Part shown: piece by piece, positions 52,564-61,515 of the stretch
Position numbering within the stretch: the first letter of the stretch is position 1
How the letters are laid out: each line of letters starts with the position of its first letter
Assembly: GCF_004339245.1 (NCBI RefSeq)
Contig: NZ_SMGG01000006.1
Coordinates: 124,001-188,000 of the forward strand
DNA from: Seleniivibrio woodruffii
Lineage (GTDB): Bacteria; Chrysiogenota; Deferribacteres; Deferribacterales; Geovibrionaceae
Length of the DNA stretch: 64,000 nucleotides
Direction of reading: 5' to 3'
Translations under genes and position numbers: made by a program
Notes under the pieces: generated by a model
The model's input: only the letters and a program-made list of their open reading frames with translations
The model's database searches: none
Told to the model about the DNA's origin: nothing

Positions 52564-54087
52564 ATGCACAATGCAACCCCCGAACAGCTGCTCCACGTTG
52601 CCACCCAGTACCACAAAGAAGGCAAACTGGATGCGGCGGAAAAACTGTATAAAACCGTTATCGAGGTTAAACCCCACGATGCGCAGGCATGGTTTTATCT
52701 CGGAATGATAAAATATTCTCAAGGCACACATTTTGAGGCAATCGAACACCTGAGGCGTGCTCTTGAGCTTGACCCGAAAAATGCCGACTTCAGCAACAAT
52801 CTGGGCGAAATATACCGTCAGCACGGGATGCTGGACGAGGCGGAATATTTCATCCGCAATGCAATAGTCATAAACCCCAATCAGGCTGACGCCTATTCAA
52901 ACCTTGCACTCATCTGCAAAGCAAAGGGCGACTATGACTCCGCAAAGCTCTATTTCTCCCGATCCCTCGACCTGAACCCGAAAAATGCCAACACCATAAT
53001 AAACGTCGGAAACCTTTTCCTGACGATTAACGAATATGACGATGCCGCAGAATGCTTTCTGGCGGCTCTGGGATTAGCTCCCGAAAATCCTCATGCTCTT
53101 AGGGGATGCGCAATAGCACTCTATGAAAAAGGTGAATACAACGCCGCCGCCGCAATGCTGAGCAGACTGACAGCGGGCAAACCCGACTTTCACAGAGAAA
53201 AAGTGGATCTGGCGCTTATAACCCTCAGAAACAAAGACTTCAGAAAAGGTTTTCAACTTCTGGAATCCAGACTGAAACACCTGCCCCACATAATGCAGGG
53301 AGAAGAAAAGAACCTCTGGAGAGGCGCTGACCTGAAAGGCAAAACCATTTATATTTATGATGAAAAGGACGGTCTGGGCGGCTTCGGCGACACCCTGATG
53401 TTTGTCCGTTTTGTCCTTGATATGCAGAAATACAGCCCTGAGCGGGTAATTCTCCGTGTTCAGCCGGAACTGCACACGCTGATCAGTGCAAACATGCCCG
53501 ACTTTGTTACAGTGGTAACAGAAAATTTCGAAAAATTCGACTGTCACTCACCGCTTCTCAGCCTGCCTCTGGTGCAGAACGTAAGAGCCAAAACAATGCC
53601 CCGTGCCGCAGGATATCTTAAGGCAGATGCAGACAAAACTGCTCATCTTTTTGACAGGTCGGTGAAAAACGTGGGGATCGCTTTCGCCACGGATAAGTCA
53701 CACATAAAGCACGAAACCAGAACCATCCCCCAAGAGGCCTTCGATCCCCTGTTTGATAAAAGCATAAAACTCCACTACATCTCAAAACAGGAACCGGATG
53801 CACCGCTTCATCCCTCAATAAATGATCTCAGACCACATATAAACGATTTTGCCGACACTGCATCCGTCATAGCCAATCTTGATATGGTGATAACAGCCGA
53901 CACGTCCGTTGTACATCTGGCAGGAGCTATGGGCAAAGAAACGGCACTGCTTCTGAACAGGCTCCACGACTGGCGCTGGTTCAGCATCAAGAGCGGACAA
54001 AAGACAGTATGGTATGAAAGTGTTACCGGATATGTTAAAGAGGATTCGGCGGGCTGGGAAGAACTGGTCAGCTCTGTCCGTATATAA
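52564..54087 (+). CDS. TPR protein with C-terminal GT9-like glycosyltransferase domain
   Basis: This 507-residue cytosolic protein begins with about six TPR units (residues 5-225; for example AWFYLGMIKYSQGTHFEAIEHLRRALELDPKN). From about 255 a heptosyltransferase-like GT9 region starts with IYIYDEKDGLGGFGDTLMFVRFV and ends with the nucleotide-sugar motif ADTSVVHLAGAMGKETALLL. TPR-GT9 proteins may add sugars to proteins or envelope glycans. ATG 52564 is preferred to GTG 52558, since GGATGTG then acts as ribosome site. The acceptor is unknown. Confidence 0.82.
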   Translation: MHNATPEQLLHVATQYHKEGKLDAAEKLYKTVIEVKPHDAQAWFYLGMIKYSQGTHFEAIEHLRRALELDPKNADFSNNLGEIYRQHGMLDEAEYFIRNAIVINPNQADAYSNLALICKAKGDYDSAKLYFSRSLDLNPKNANTIINVGNLFLTINEYDDAAECFLAALGLAPENPHALRGCAIALYEKGEYNAAAAMLSRLTAGKPDFHREKVDLALITLRNKDFRKGFQLLESRLKHLPHIMQGEEKNLWRGADLKGKTIYIYDEKDGLGGFGDTLMFVRFVLDMQKYSPERVILRVQPELHTLISANMPDFVTVVTENFEKFDCHSPLLSLPLVQNVRAKTMPRAAGYLKADADKTAHLFDRSVKNVGIAFATDKSHIKHETRTIPQEAFDPLFDKSIKLHYISKQEPDAPLHPSINDLRPHINDFADTASVIANLDMVITADTSVVHLAGAMGKETALLLNRLHDWRWFSIKSGQKTVWYESVTGYVKEDSAGWEELVSSVRI

Positions 54088-54117
54088 AAAAAGGGCGGAG
54101 GTTTCAGGGCCTCCGCC
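54087..54117. terminator. Terminator hairpin, best read leftwards
   Basis: GGCGGAGG / CCTCCGCC around eight bases (54094-54117) is preceded on the plus strand by seven A, so the minus-strand transcript ends in a strong T-run. To the right it has only TTCTGC. It can serve the TPR gene weakly and a leftward transcript strongly. Confidence 0.8.
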
Positions 54118-54161
54118 TTCTGCTTTGCCCATAATCGGGCGAAATCTCCTGTGATCACAAG

Positions 54162-54319
54162 CACCCTAGCCGCTTAACAATCACATTTGCTTCCTCCCAT
54201 GTCTCTGATAATAAGACAGCAAATCACAACTTAAGGGTGTCTATAGGATGAAAAAGTCTTAGGCTGCAGGCTTACGCCTGTTTTTCTGTTTGGCTTCATA
54301 ATCGGACTTTTTCTATCCT
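54162..54319 (-). ncRNA. Candidate leftward non-coding RNA ending at the 54094-54117 terminator
   Basis: Two hairpins are visible: the 54245-54258/54305-54319 stem (AGGAT-GAAAAAGTC with its complement, one bulged base) and a rod with CACCCT/AGGGTG, TTAA/TTAA, GCAAAT/ATTTGC and GTC/GAC pairs (54162-54239). The strong leftward terminator 45 bases beyond has no gene to serve. No promoter was identified with confidence. It may be a degenerate repeat instead. Confidence 0.35.
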
Positions 54320-54522
54320 CTGGTGTTAAACATATTACAGTCCGTTATTGCCGCAATATGTAAATATCGTTTACATAATTTTCTGTCTTTGAGTTAAGGA
54401 ACTGGTTTAAAAGCATTTTTAATGTTAGGCAAATTTAACAGGCATTTAGTTTATTATTAATATAGCAGGAAATGTGAATATTCACTTTGCGGCTGTTCAC
54501 TTCGGCATTGCGAACCTCGTAA

Positions 54523-54648
54523 TAGGGAGTTTCATATTTCCCCCTTTAATAAAGGGGGATTAAGGGGGATTTACATTCCGGTTTTCTACTCTTGGAAGAC
54601 TGCTTCACTTCGTTCGCAGTGACGAATCTCATGGCGAGACTCTTCGGC
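54523..54648. repeat. 126-bp direct repeat, copy 1
   Basis: Begins TAGGGAGTTTCATATTTCCC and ends GAGACTCTTCGGC; copy 2 is at 54997-55122, same length, with about five mismatches. It carries the CCCCCTTTA/TAAAGGGGG palindrome and a TTCACTTCGTTCGCAGTGAC block of the dispersed family. Confidence 0.9.
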
Positions 54649-54996
54649 GATGCCTCAGAGTGACTTAAGCAGTCTACCACCCCTAGACTAACTAACCATC
54701 ACGCACACCAGACTTGGAAGCTCACTTCACCCTTGCAGGGTTCGTGAAGACGTTTAGTTTCTCGGTCATTCTATTCGACAATTAATTAGAAGTAGACTCA
54801 TACAGCCTTCGGCTAGTGAGTGAAACGAAGAATCTCTGCGTTTGAGATCCTTCGGCATACGCCTCAGGATGACAGGGATCTGATGTCTTTGTGACGGATG
54901 AAACGGACAAAATAGCATCAACTTCCACATCAGGAGTACTTAAGCGGCGGGATATCTGAACTTGGAAAACTCCGCTGCTTTTGGTAGATTCTGCAC

Positions 54997-55122
54997 TAGG
55001 GAGTTTCATATTTCCCCCTTTGATAAAGGGGGATTAAGGGGGATTTACATTCCGGCTTTCTACACTTGGAAGACTGCTTCACTTCGTTCGCAGTAACAAA
55101 TCTCATGGCGAGACTCTTCGGC
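54997..55122. repeat. 126-bp direct repeat, copy 2
   Basis: Second copy, 474 bases from the first. Differences from copy 1 include TGATAA for TAATAA and GTAACAAAT for GTGACGAAT. The flanking sequences differ. Confidence 0.9.
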
Positions 55123-55148
55123 ATACGCCTCAGGAGTGCTCATACGGC

Positions 55149-55173
55149 AAAAAAAGGGAGGCCGAAGCCCCCC
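55149..55173 (-). terminator. Terminator of the lysine operon
   Basis: GGGAGGC-CGAA-GCCCCCC (55156-55173; one mismatch) with seven T following on the minus strand, just past the dapB stop. Confidence 0.85.
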
Positions 55174-55179
55174 TTTTCA

Positions 55180-55980
55180 TTAAAGTCCTAATACATCAAA
55201 CATATTATAAAACCCGACAGGCTTACCCGCAAGCCACGCCGCAGCGGAAATCGCTCCGCTGGCGAATGTGTCTCTGGTGTGCGCCCTGTGAGTTATTTCG
55301 ATGCGTTCGCCCTGTCCGCAGAACATCACAGTATGCTCGCCGACAATATCGCCCGCACGCAGAGTCTGCATGCCGATCTCTCTGTCGGTTCTTGCGCCTA
55401 TGAGTCCGTGGCGGCTGTATGCGCCGTCCTTCTCAATATCACGGCCGAGGACGTTTGCGATAACCTCGCCCATCTTCATTGCCGTGCCGCTGGGTGCGTC
55501 TTTTTTAAGTCTGTGGTGGGCTTCCACTATCTCAATGTCGTATCTTTCGCCGATGGCCTTGGACACCATCTCCAGAACCTTGAACGTAAGGTTTACGCCG
55601 AGGCTCATGTTGGGCGAAAAGAGCACGGGGATCTTCTGCGCAAGCTCTTTGACCTTTTCGGTCTGAGCGGCGCTGAGTCCTGTGCTGCCTATCACCACAG
55701 GCTTTCCTATCTTCGCATAGGCATCCAGATTGTGCATTGTGGGCTCTGCGCCTGTGAAGTCGATGAAAACGTCACATCCGCCCAGCGCCTCCTGCATATC
55801 CGAAGTGATGGTCACGCCTATTTTGCCTATGCCGGCCACCTCGCCCGCATCGTGTCCCAGAAAGGAGGATGATGCGTGCTCCAGCGCACCCGAAACGGTG
55901 CATCTGTCGTCTTCGTTTATAAGAGCTATGATGCGGCGGCCCATTTTTCCAGCCGCACCTACCATTGCAACTTTGATCAT
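55180..55980 (-). CDS. dapB: 4-hydroxy-tetrahydrodipicolinate reductase
   Basis: This 266-residue enzyme reduces the dapA product with NAD(P)H. The nucleotide motif is VAMVGAAGKMGRRII at residues 3-18, with EHASSSFLGHDAGE and the substrate block EAHHRLKKDAPSGTA near residue 152. It is the last gene of the leftward lysA-dapF-dapA-dapB set, overlapping dapA by four bases. Diaminopimelate feeds both lysine and peptidoglycan. Confidence 0.97.
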   Translation of the reverse strand: MIKVAMVGAAGKMGRRIIALINEDDRCTVSGALEHASSSFLGHDAGEVAGIGKIGVTITSDMQEALGGCDVFIDFTGAEPTMHNLDAYAKIGKPVVIGSTGLSAAQTEKVKELAQKIPVLFSPNMSLGVNLTFKVLEMVSKAIGERYDIEIVEAHHRLKKDAPSGTAMKMGEVIANVLGRDIEKDGAYSRHGLIGARTDREIGMQTLRAGDIVGEHTVMFCGQGERIEITHRAHTRDTFASGAISAAAWLAGKPVGFYNMFDVLGL

Positions 55981-56849
55981 ATGATTCCGACCTGTTTCAT
56001 AACAGCTGTCAGTTTCGCCGTCCCTGCCTCTGTCATGGGGATGAGGGGCAGACGGATCTCGGGGCCGATGAGTCCCATCAGCTCAAGAGCCTTTTTAACG
56101 GGGATGGGGTTTGTTTCAAGGAACAGCGCATTGAACAGGGGAAGCAGTTTGAAATGCAGTTCCCTTGCGGTTTTCATGTCGCCTGCAACGTATGCATCGT
56201 AAAGTGCCGCCGCTTCTGCGGGGCAAACGTTCACTGATGCGGAGATAACGCCGCTTGCTCCGATGCACATAAGGGGGAAGTAAAGCGAGTCTTCGCCCGC
56301 CAGCAGACCGAAGCCTTTTTCTGCGCCGGAAAGGATTGCTCCCGCCTGATCCATAGAACCGCTGGCCTCTTTAATGGCTACGATGTTAGGGATCTTTGAA
56401 AGGCGGTTGACCGTATCGGGAAGCATGTTAACGGATGTTCTGCCGGGAACGTTATACATTACTATCGGGATGTCCACACGCTCAGCAACATGTTTAAAGT
56501 GCTGATAGAGACCTTCCTGAGTAGGTTTGTTGTAGTAAGGTGTGATGATGAGCGCACCGTCTGCACCGGCTTTTTTAGCATGTTCAGTGAGATACACTGT
56601 TTCATGTGTGGAATTTGAGCCGGAGCCTGCGATAACGGGCACACGTTTCTTTGTCTGGTCGATAACTATATCTATAACTCTGCAATGCTCGTCGTGGGTC
56701 AGGGTTGCGGATTCGCCTGTGGTTCCACAGGGAACGATACCGTCAGTTCCTTTTGCGATCTGGTATTCAACCAGATTCCTCAGAGCTTCCTCGTCAACTT
56801 TGTCATTTTTAAAAGGTGTGGCAATGGCAACAATACTGCCTTCAAACAT
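55977..56849 (-). CDS. dapA: 4-hydroxy-tetrahydrodipicolinate synthase
   Basis: This 290-residue (beta/alpha)8 aldolase joins pyruvate and aspartate semialdehyde. The TTGE motif is CGTTGESATL near residue 42, the catalytic Tyr is in MYNVPGRTSVNM near residue 132, and the Schiff-base Lys in IVAIKEASGSM near residue 160. GGAGG lies before ATG 56849. It shares four bases with dapB. Confidence 0.97.
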   Translation of the reverse strand: MFEGSIVAIATPFKNDKVDEEALRNLVEYQIAKGTDGIVPCGTTGESATLTHDEHCRVIDIVIDQTKKRVPVIAGSGSNSTHETVYLTEHAKKAGADGALIITPYYNKPTQEGLYQHFKHVAERVDIPIVMYNVPGRTSVNMLPDTVNRLSKIPNIVAIKEASGSMDQAGAILSGAEKGFGLLAGEDSLYFPLMCIGASGVISASVNVCPAEAAALYDAYVAGDMKTARELHFKLLPLFNALFLETNPIPVKKALELMGLIGPEIRLPLIPMTEAGTAKLTAVMKQVGII

Positions 56850-56880
56850 TGGATATCCTCCGGTTTATTCTATAAATAAT

Positions 56881-57699
56881 TTAATAGTTAACAGCTTCTT
56901 CGTTCAGCTCGCCGGTGTAGATGATTCTGGCTTCACCCTCCAGATACACCTTTCCGTCTTCCAGATATACCTTCAGCAGTTTCCCGCTGGTTGTCTTCAC
57001 GGTGACGGGGCTTTTCAGAAGTCCTTTAGAAACGGCGAACATGGCGCATGCGACAGAACCTGTTCCGCAAGCCATTGTTTCGCCTTCAACCCCTCTCTCA
57101 TAGGTTCTCACCCTGAGATATCCGTTCTCGTCGACACCGCAGAAGTTCACGTTCGTGCCTCTGGGTTTGTAGTATTCGTGGTAGCGCAGTGCGGGGCCGA
57201 ATTTTTTAAGGTCGGCGTTCTCCACATCATCGCTGAAGATGACGCAGTGGGGCACTCCCGTGTTCACACTGTTCACCTCTATCTTTTCACCCTCAACATC
57301 GAGGGTGTATGATTCCTTGTAGTCTTTAGGCTCGGTCATGCGCACTTTAACATCCGGCTCGTCTTTTATCTCGGCCTCTATTATGCCTGCCAGCGTTTCG
57401 AAAGACATTTTTTTGCCTGCGATACCGTTCAGATATGCAAAGCGGGCGGCACAGCGTGAACCGTTTCCGCACATCTCTGCCACAGAACCGTCGGAGTTAT
57501 AGAACTGCCATGAAAAATCCGTCCCCTGCTTCGGAGCCTCTATCAGAAAAAGTCCGTCCGCACCCACAGACACGCATCTGGCACACGTTTTTACAACGAA
57601 ATCAACAAGGTTGATGCCGTCCATCCTGCCGTCACGGTTGTCGATGATGATAAAGTCGTTTCCTGAACCGCTCATTTTGTAGAAGGGGATTTTTCTCAT
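56881..57699 (-). CDS. dapF: Diaminopimelate epimerase
   Basis: This 272-residue cofactor-free racemase interconverts LL- and meso-diaminopimelate with two catalytic Cys: one in EMCGNGSRC near residue 76 and the other in MACGTGSVA near residue 213. The start MRKIPFYKMSGSGNDFIIID is typical. It overlaps the lysA stop by four bases and is followed 31 bases later by dapA. Confidence 0.97.
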   Translation of the reverse strand: MRKIPFYKMSGSGNDFIIIDNRDGRMDGINLVDFVVKTCARCVSVGADGLFLIEAPKQGTDFSWQFYNSDGSVAEMCGNGSRCAARFAYLNGIAGKKMSFETLAGIIEAEIKDEPDVKVRMTEPKDYKESYTLDVEGEKIEVNSVNTGVPHCVIFSDDVENADLKKFGPALRYHEYYKPRGTNVNFCGVDENGYLRVRTYERGVEGETMACGTGSVACAMFAVSKGLLKSPVTVKTTSGKLLKVYLEDGKVYLEGEARIIYTGELNEEAVNY

Positions 57700-58964
57700 A
57701 TATTTTTACCTGTTCTAAGGAAAGCCGGAACTGATTCCGGTCCTGTTAAGTCTGCGTAAGTTTCTCTTCGCCTTATTATAAAGTAATTTCCGCCGGACAC
57801 AAGCACTTCCGCCGCTCTGGGGCGTGAGTTATAGTTGCTGGACATGCTCATTCCGTAAGCACCTGCGCTCATAACGGCATAAAGCCCGTCAACTGGTACG
57901 TCTGCGGCCTCTCTGTCACGAGCCAGAAAGTCTCCTGTCTCGCATATGGGCCCAACCACATCGCATTTTATCTTCGCATCCGTCTCACGAACGGGAAGGA
58001 TAGAGTGGTATGCGTCATAAAGTGACGGTCTGGCCAGATCGTTCATGGCGGCATCAACCACCTTGAAATGCTTGGCTTCTGTGTCCTTTGTGTAAAGCAC
58101 ACGGGTCACCAGCGCCCCTGCGTTGCCGGAAATGTTCCTGCCCGGCTCAAATATCAGGGTAACGTCCAGATCACGGACGGCCTCAAGAACCGCTGCGGCA
58201 TATTCGCTGTGGTTCGGCGGCGTTTCGCCGTTATATGTTATGCCGAGACCTCCGCCCATGTCCAGATATTTTATATCAATTCCGTCAGCCCGCAAGTCTT
58301 TAATAAGGCTTGCCATAATCTTTGCGGCCTCCCCAAAGGGGGAAACCTCGGTGAGCTGGGAGCCGATATGGCAGTGAACGCCTTCAACATCAAGCCATTC
58401 AAGGGTTGCGGCGTATCTGAACTGCTCTTTAACGGTGTCGGCGGAGATGCCGAATTTATTCTTTTTAAGTCCTGTGGAGATATAGGGGTGGGTCTTGGGG
58501 TCTACGTTCGGGTTGACACGGATGGCAACTCTCGCACGTTTTCCCGTGCTTCCGGCAACCTCGTTCAGAACGTCAAGTTCCTGAGCCGATTCCGCATTGA
58601 ACATCAGTATTCCGGCTTCCAGAGCCTCTTTTATCTCCTGACGGGTCTTGCCCACTCCCGCATAAACTATCTTTTCAGGGTCAATTCCTGCACGCAAAGC
58701 CCTGTAAAGCTCGCCGCCGGAAACTATGTCCGCACCTGCGCCAAGAGAGCCGAGAAGCCCCAGCACACCGATATTGGAACAGGACTTTACAGCGAAGCAG
58801 ATTATATTTTTCCTGCTCTGGAAAGCGTTTGCGAAGTTATTGTAGCTGTCTGTAAAAGATTTTGCGCTGTAGACGTAAAAAGGAGTGCCGATCTCTGATG
58901 CGATCTGCTCAAGGGCTGTTTCTTCGCAGTGCATCGTTCCGTTTTGATAAGAAAAATAATTCAT
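57696..58964 (-). CDS. lysA: Diaminopimelate decarboxylase
   Basis: This 422-residue PLP enzyme makes lysine from meso-diaminopimelate. The PLP Lys is in IICFAVKSCSN near residue 52, the phosphate-binding Gly-rich loop is LDMGGGLGITY near residue 225, and the second-subunit CETGDFLA motif lies near residue 344. ATG 58964 has GGGGAG upstream and the family start MNYFSYQNG; an upstream frame is ignored. It opens the operon. Confidence 0.96.
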   Translation of the reverse strand: MNYFSYQNGTMHCEETALEQIASEIGTPFYVYSAKSFTDSYNNFANAFQSRKNIICFAVKSCSNIGVLGLLGSLGAGADIVSGGELYRALRAGIDPEKIVYAGVGKTRQEIKEALEAGILMFNAESAQELDVLNEVAGSTGKRARVAIRVNPNVDPKTHPYISTGLKKNKFGISADTVKEQFRYAATLEWLDVEGVHCHIGSQLTEVSPFGEAAKIMASLIKDLRADGIDIKYLDMGGGLGITYNGETPPNHSEYAAAVLEAVRDLDVTLIFEPGRNISGNAGALVTRVLYTKDTEAKHFKVVDAAMNDLARPSLYDAYHSILPVRETDAKIKCDVVGPICETGDFLARDREAADVPVDGLYAVMSAGAYGMSMSSNYNSRPRAAEVLVSGGNYFIIRRRETYADLTGPESVPAFLRTGKNI

Positions 58965-59052
58965 TATAGCTCCCCGAAAATTATCACGCAAAGAGCCGAA
59001 TCTGCAAAAGTCTATAGAACGCTACCACCGCAAAACACTTTTGTCAAAGTGA

Positions 59053-60783
59053 TTAATCCCTTTCCGTGCCGAACTGGAGACGGCATAAGTTCGAATATAT
59101 ATCGCAGGTTTCAATAAGCTCCGAGTGCCTGCCAGTTGCCATGACACGGCCCTTGTCCAGAACCACTATCATGTCGGCATTTACAATGGTCGAAAGCCTG
59201 TGGGCAATAACGAAGCTGGTTCTGCCCTTCATAAGGTTTGAAAGTGCCTGCTGAACTATCCTTTCGGATTCCGTATCCAGAGCACTGGTGGCCTCGTCAA
59301 GGATGAGTATCGGAGGGTTCAGAAGCAGTGCACGGGCTATGGTGAGCCTCTGTTTCTGGCCGCCTGAGAGCCTGTCGCCCCTCTCGCCGATAACGGTGTC
59401 GAAGCCTTCGGTCAGCTCGTTTATAAATCCCGTGGCATATGCGCTGTCAGCGGCTTTCTTTATCTTTTCCATATCGGCGTCCTGAACGCCGTAGGCTATG
59501 TTGTTCTTAACGGATTCGTTGAACAGGAAAGGCTCCTGAGAAACTATGCCTATGTTTGTTCTGAGGGAGTTCAGGCTGAACTCACGGATGTCCGTTCCGC
59601 CGATGGTTATGCGGCCTCCGGTAACATCGTAAAATCTGGGGATCAGCGCCGCAATGGTACTTTTTCCCGCACCGCTGGAGCCCACCAGAGCAACTGTCAT
59701 TCCGGGCTTAACGTCCAGATTGACGCCGTTGAGAACTATGTCCTCTCCGGTTTGATACTTAAAGGTGACATCCTCGAAACGGATCTCCTTGCCCTCGGCT
59801 TTGCAGATCAGAGTGCCGTCGTTGTCCAGCATCTCGTTCTGCTCGTCCATCAGCTCAAAAATCCTGTCGGCGGACGCAAGAGCCGTCTGCACGGTGGTGT
59901 TGTCGGAGATTATCTTTTTAAAGGGTTCGAACATAAGTCCGAATGCCGTTACGAACGAAAAGAATGTTCCGGGTGTCGTGTTGCCCTTTATAACTTCATA
60001 TCCGCCGTAGAAAATTATTCCTGCGATGGCAAATCCTGCTATGGTCTCCATCAGAGGGGAGCTGAGGGCGGACACCGCAAGCTTTTTCAGCTTGAAGTGC
60101 ACCTCTCTGTCGTTGAGACGGGTGAATTTTTCAATCTCCCTGTCCTCGGACGCAAAGGCTTTGACAACCTTTACCCCTGTGAAGCTCTCCTGAAGAGCTG
60201 AGGAGACTATGCCCACCTGCTCCTGCTCCTTGCGGCTGTACTTTTTAATCATCTTTCCGGATTTTTTTATAAGTATCAGCATAAAAGGCAGGGCAATGAA
60301 TATCGTGGAACCGAGTTTGAAGTCCTGATAGAGCACTACGCCTATGAGGAAGAAGACAGAAAGTGAGTCACGGAATATCTTTACTGAAGCGGGGATGGCG
60401 TTCTGCATGTTGTTTGCATCACTGATAATTCTGGCCATCATTGTTCCGGTTTCGTTTGAATCGTAATAGCGCATGGGCAGATAGATCATCTTGGCATAAA
60501 GCTCTTCCCGCAGCTTTTTAATGGCCATCTGGGCGGCATACTGCATCTGATGAACCTGAACGTACCTTGCGCCCAGCCTTATGGTATATATCACCAGAAT
60601 GATCATAGGTATAAGCCGGAGCATATTCTCGTTTTTACCTATAAAGATATCATCCAGAACGTGTTTTACGATGTATGCGGTTGCGCCGTCCGTTGCGGAA
60701 ACGATAGCCGACGCTATCAGCGCAAAAATGATCTTGTTTCTGTTGGGTTTGAAATATTGGTATATGCGTTTCAGTCTGCTCAT
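59053..60783 (-). CDS. MsbA-like ABC exporter
   Basis: This 576-residue half-transporter has a six-helix membrane domain (about 15-305) and a nucleotide-binding domain with Walker A GSSGAGKST, signature LSGGQKQR and Walker B ILILDEATSALD. The family includes MsbA, which flips lipid A core to the periplasmic face, and multidrug exporters. The gene is isolated, without LPS genes next to it, so lipid A flipping is likely but not proven. ATG 60783 (MSRLKRIYQYF) is used instead of TTG 60819. Confidence 0.88.
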   Translation of the reverse strand: MSRLKRIYQYFKPNRNKIIFALIASAIVSATDGATAYIVKHVLDDIFIGKNENMLRLIPMIILVIYTIRLGARYVQVHQMQYAAQMAIKKLREELYAKMIYLPMRYYDSNETGTMMARIISDANNMQNAIPASVKIFRDSLSVFFLIGVVLYQDFKLGSTIFIALPFMLILIKKSGKMIKKYSRKEQEQVGIVSSALQESFTGVKVVKAFASEDREIEKFTRLNDREVHFKLKKLAVSALSSPLMETIAGFAIAGIIFYGGYEVIKGNTTPGTFFSFVTAFGLMFEPFKKIISDNTTVQTALASADRIFELMDEQNEMLDNDGTLICKAEGKEIRFEDVTFKYQTGEDIVLNGVNLDVKPGMTVALVGSSGAGKSTIAALIPRFYDVTGGRITIGGTDIREFSLNSLRTNIGIVSQEPFLFNESVKNNIAYGVQDADMEKIKKAADSAYATGFINELTEGFDTVIGERGDRLSGGQKQRLTIARALLLNPPILILDEATSALDTESERIVQQALSNLMKGRTSFVIAHRLSTIVNADMIVVLDKGRVMATGRHSELIETCDIYSNLCRLQFGTERD

Positions 60784-60852
60784 TGAATCATTGTTACAGC
60801 AGTGGTAAAGGTTTTTCAACCGATTTTAGATATTTTTGTAAAATTACACAAC

Positions 60853-61515
60853 CTAGCCGTATTTCTTCGCCGCTTCACGAAACCATTTAAGGGCGGCCTT
60901 GTTGTCCCTTTTGGTTCCCCTGCCACCGCTCAGCATGCATCCCAGATTATACATTGCCTCACCGTGTCCCTGCTCTGCGGCCTTTGTGTACCAGTAGACA
61001 GCATCCTCATCGCTCTGTATGGTTCCTCTGCCCCCGGCAAAAAGCAGACCCAGCCTGTTCTGTGCAGGAGGATAGCCCTGTTCCGCCGCCTTCTCAAAAT
61101 ATTCGAACGCCTTTTCGGGGTTCTTTTTGCCCACATGACCGTGGAGATGATACAGTCCGGCCTTATACTGCGCCTCGGGCATTCCCGTTGCCGCCGCCGC
61201 TTCAAACATGGCCAGCGCACCCTCCGGCCGCTTCTCCATATATACTCCCTGACGCATGTAGTTTCCCAGAGTCAGCATTGCATGGGGCGAGCCGAGTCTG
61301 GCACTGAGAAAATACAGGTGCAGAGCCGCCTTTACGTTCCTGCGGACACCCTGTCCGTTCTCATACATTGTGGCGAGGGTAAAGCATGCATTGGGATTGC
61401 CTGCATGTTTGCGGAGTATCTTTGCCGCCTTCAGGAAATGTCCGGAGGCGTAAAGCTCACCCGCATATTCCATTGTGGGTTTAAAGAAATTTCTGATTCT
61501 TCGAAACAGTCTCAT
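60853..61515 (-). CDS. Sel1-like repeat protein
   Basis: This 220-residue protein carries about five Sel1 repeats (PHAMLTLGNYMRQGVYMEKRPEGALAMFEAAAATG and similar) after a short N-terminus. Sel1 repeats mediate protein contacts. No signal peptide is seen, so it is cytosolic. ATG 61515 or 61533 is possible; both lie in the glycosylase gene's end. It is the last gene of a set with the glycosylase and ankyrin genes. Confidence 0.82.
   Translation of the reverse strand: MRLFRRIRNFFKPTMEYAGELYASGHFLKAAKILRKHAGNPNACFTLATMYENGQGVRRNVKAALHLYFLSARLGSPHAMLTLGNYMRQGVYMEKRPEGALAMFEAAAATGMPEAQYKAGLYHLHGHVGKKNPEKAFEYFEKAAEQGYPPAQNRLGLLFAGGRGTIQSDEDAVYWYTKAAEQGHGEAMYNLGCMLSGGRGTKRDNKAALKWFREAAKKYG

Larger units (their letters stand above)
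54088..55179. other. 1.1-kb non-coding region with repeats and structured segments
   Basis: No credible gene lies here; a 75-codon minus-strand frame is within repeat sequence. From 54162 to 54239 arms CACCCT and AGGGTG enclose GCAAAT/ATTTGC-type inner pairs, and 54245-54319 forms a 14-bp stem around CAGGC/GCCTG. The rest is made of the dispersed family and a 126-bp direct repeat. It separates the TPR gene from the dapB terminator. Confidence 0.7.

Noticed and set aside
54782-55009. Short leftward protein in the repeat-rich gap
   Set aside because: It lies in repeat sequence, has no ribosome site and no protein-like composition.
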